A stretch of DNA of 5,586 bases from an uncultured bacterium (GTDB taxonomy: Bacteria; Armatimonadota; UBA5829; DSUL01), in NCBI GenBank assembly GCA_937967775.1, contig CALCJH010000341.1:1-5586 (forward strand), given 5' to 3'. Positions 5,393 through 5,586 of this stretch are shown here, one piece after another. The number at the start of each line of letters is the position of its first letter. Position 1 is the stretch's first letter. Under the pieces are notes generated by a model. The model saw only the letters and a program-made list of their open reading frames with translations, did no database searches and had not been told where the DNA came from. The translations under genes were made by a program, and so were the position numbers.

Positions 5393-5586
5393 TCAGCTCT
5401 CTGAGCGGTGCAGGAGCTGGGTGCGGAGTTCGCCGAAGCTCTCGTCACGTAGCAGTTGCTCGGCCTCGTCGTCCGACATCCCCTCCAGCATCTCGCGAAG
5501 CCGCTCCCGCTCCGCCCGTTGATGTCTGACCACCTCCCGCCTCAACCGCGCCTGTGCATAGCGCAGGCGATCCTCCGGCGTGCGGC
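5393..5586 (-). CDS. C-terminal 63 residues of an unidentified charged helical protein, truncated by window edge
   Basis: The frame is open from the right edge to TGA at 5393-5395. Its codons are GC-rich in the third position like the other genes here. The fragment starts RTPEDRLRYAQ and ends LRTQLLHRSES. It is highly charged and helix-prone (RLRREVVRHQRAERERLREM), followed by an acidic segment with MSDDEAEQLL, suggesting a coiled-coil tail. I do not recognise the family, and nothing upstream is visible. A small stem (CTCAG-CTCT-CTGAG, 5392-5405) overlaps the stop codon but has no U-tract, so no terminator is evident. Confidence 0.65.
   Translation of the reverse strand, partial: RTPEDRLRYAQARLRREVVRHQRAERERLREMLEGMSDDEAEQLLRDESFGELRTQLLHRSES

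Overview
The window looks like chromosomal DNA from a GC-rich, deep-branching bacterium. Armatimonadota (or a similar lineage rich in DUF1559-type pseudopilins) is the best guess. The main clue is the pseudopilin at 4285-4971, with the N-terminal pattern [14 protein letters not shown]...[11 protein letters not shown] and a C-terminal H-X9-DG motif. This assignment rests on protein style only; there is no rRNA or other phylogenetic marker apart from a dnaE fragment.

Layout: (1) 1-482, minus strand: the N-terminal 160 codons of the DNA polymerase III alpha subunit (dnaE, PHP domain), running off the left edge. (2) 483-863: a 381-bp divergent intergenic region with a plausible dnaE promoter, a 9+1+9 bp inverted repeat at 716-734 and a 10-bp-period tandem repeat just before the next gene. 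(3) 864-1472, plus strand: a 202-residue protein with a helical N-terminal half and a C-terminal Mrr_N-like winged helix, but no nuclease domain. (4) 1477-1502: a GC-rich hairpin with a U-tract on the minus strand, ending the convergent gene. (5) 1530-2936, minus: mtaB, methanol:corrinoid methyltransferase, with all three predicted zinc ligands. (6) 2937-3091: the araC-mtaB gap, with 15-bp direct repeats spaced exactly 30 bp apart. (7) 3092-4231, minus: an AraC-family regulator with a PocR-like N-terminal sensor domain. (8) 4285-4971, minus: a type II pseudopilin-like protein. (9) 4972-5392: a gene-free stretch with three hairpins, one of a widespread REP-like type. (10) 5393-5586, minus: the C-terminal 63 residues of an unidentified helical protein.

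The most coherent functional unit is the regulator plus mtaB. A PocR/AraC sensor lies directly upstream of a lone corrinoid methyltransferase gene, with phased repeats between them. This suggests a small self-contained circuit for methanol (or another methyl donor) in which the corrinoid partner MtaC is encoded elsewhere. No corrinoid-protein or reactivase gene is in the window, and a terminator directly follows mtaB. The flanking genes (dnaE, Mrr_N-like protein, pseudopilin) show no evident functional link to it.
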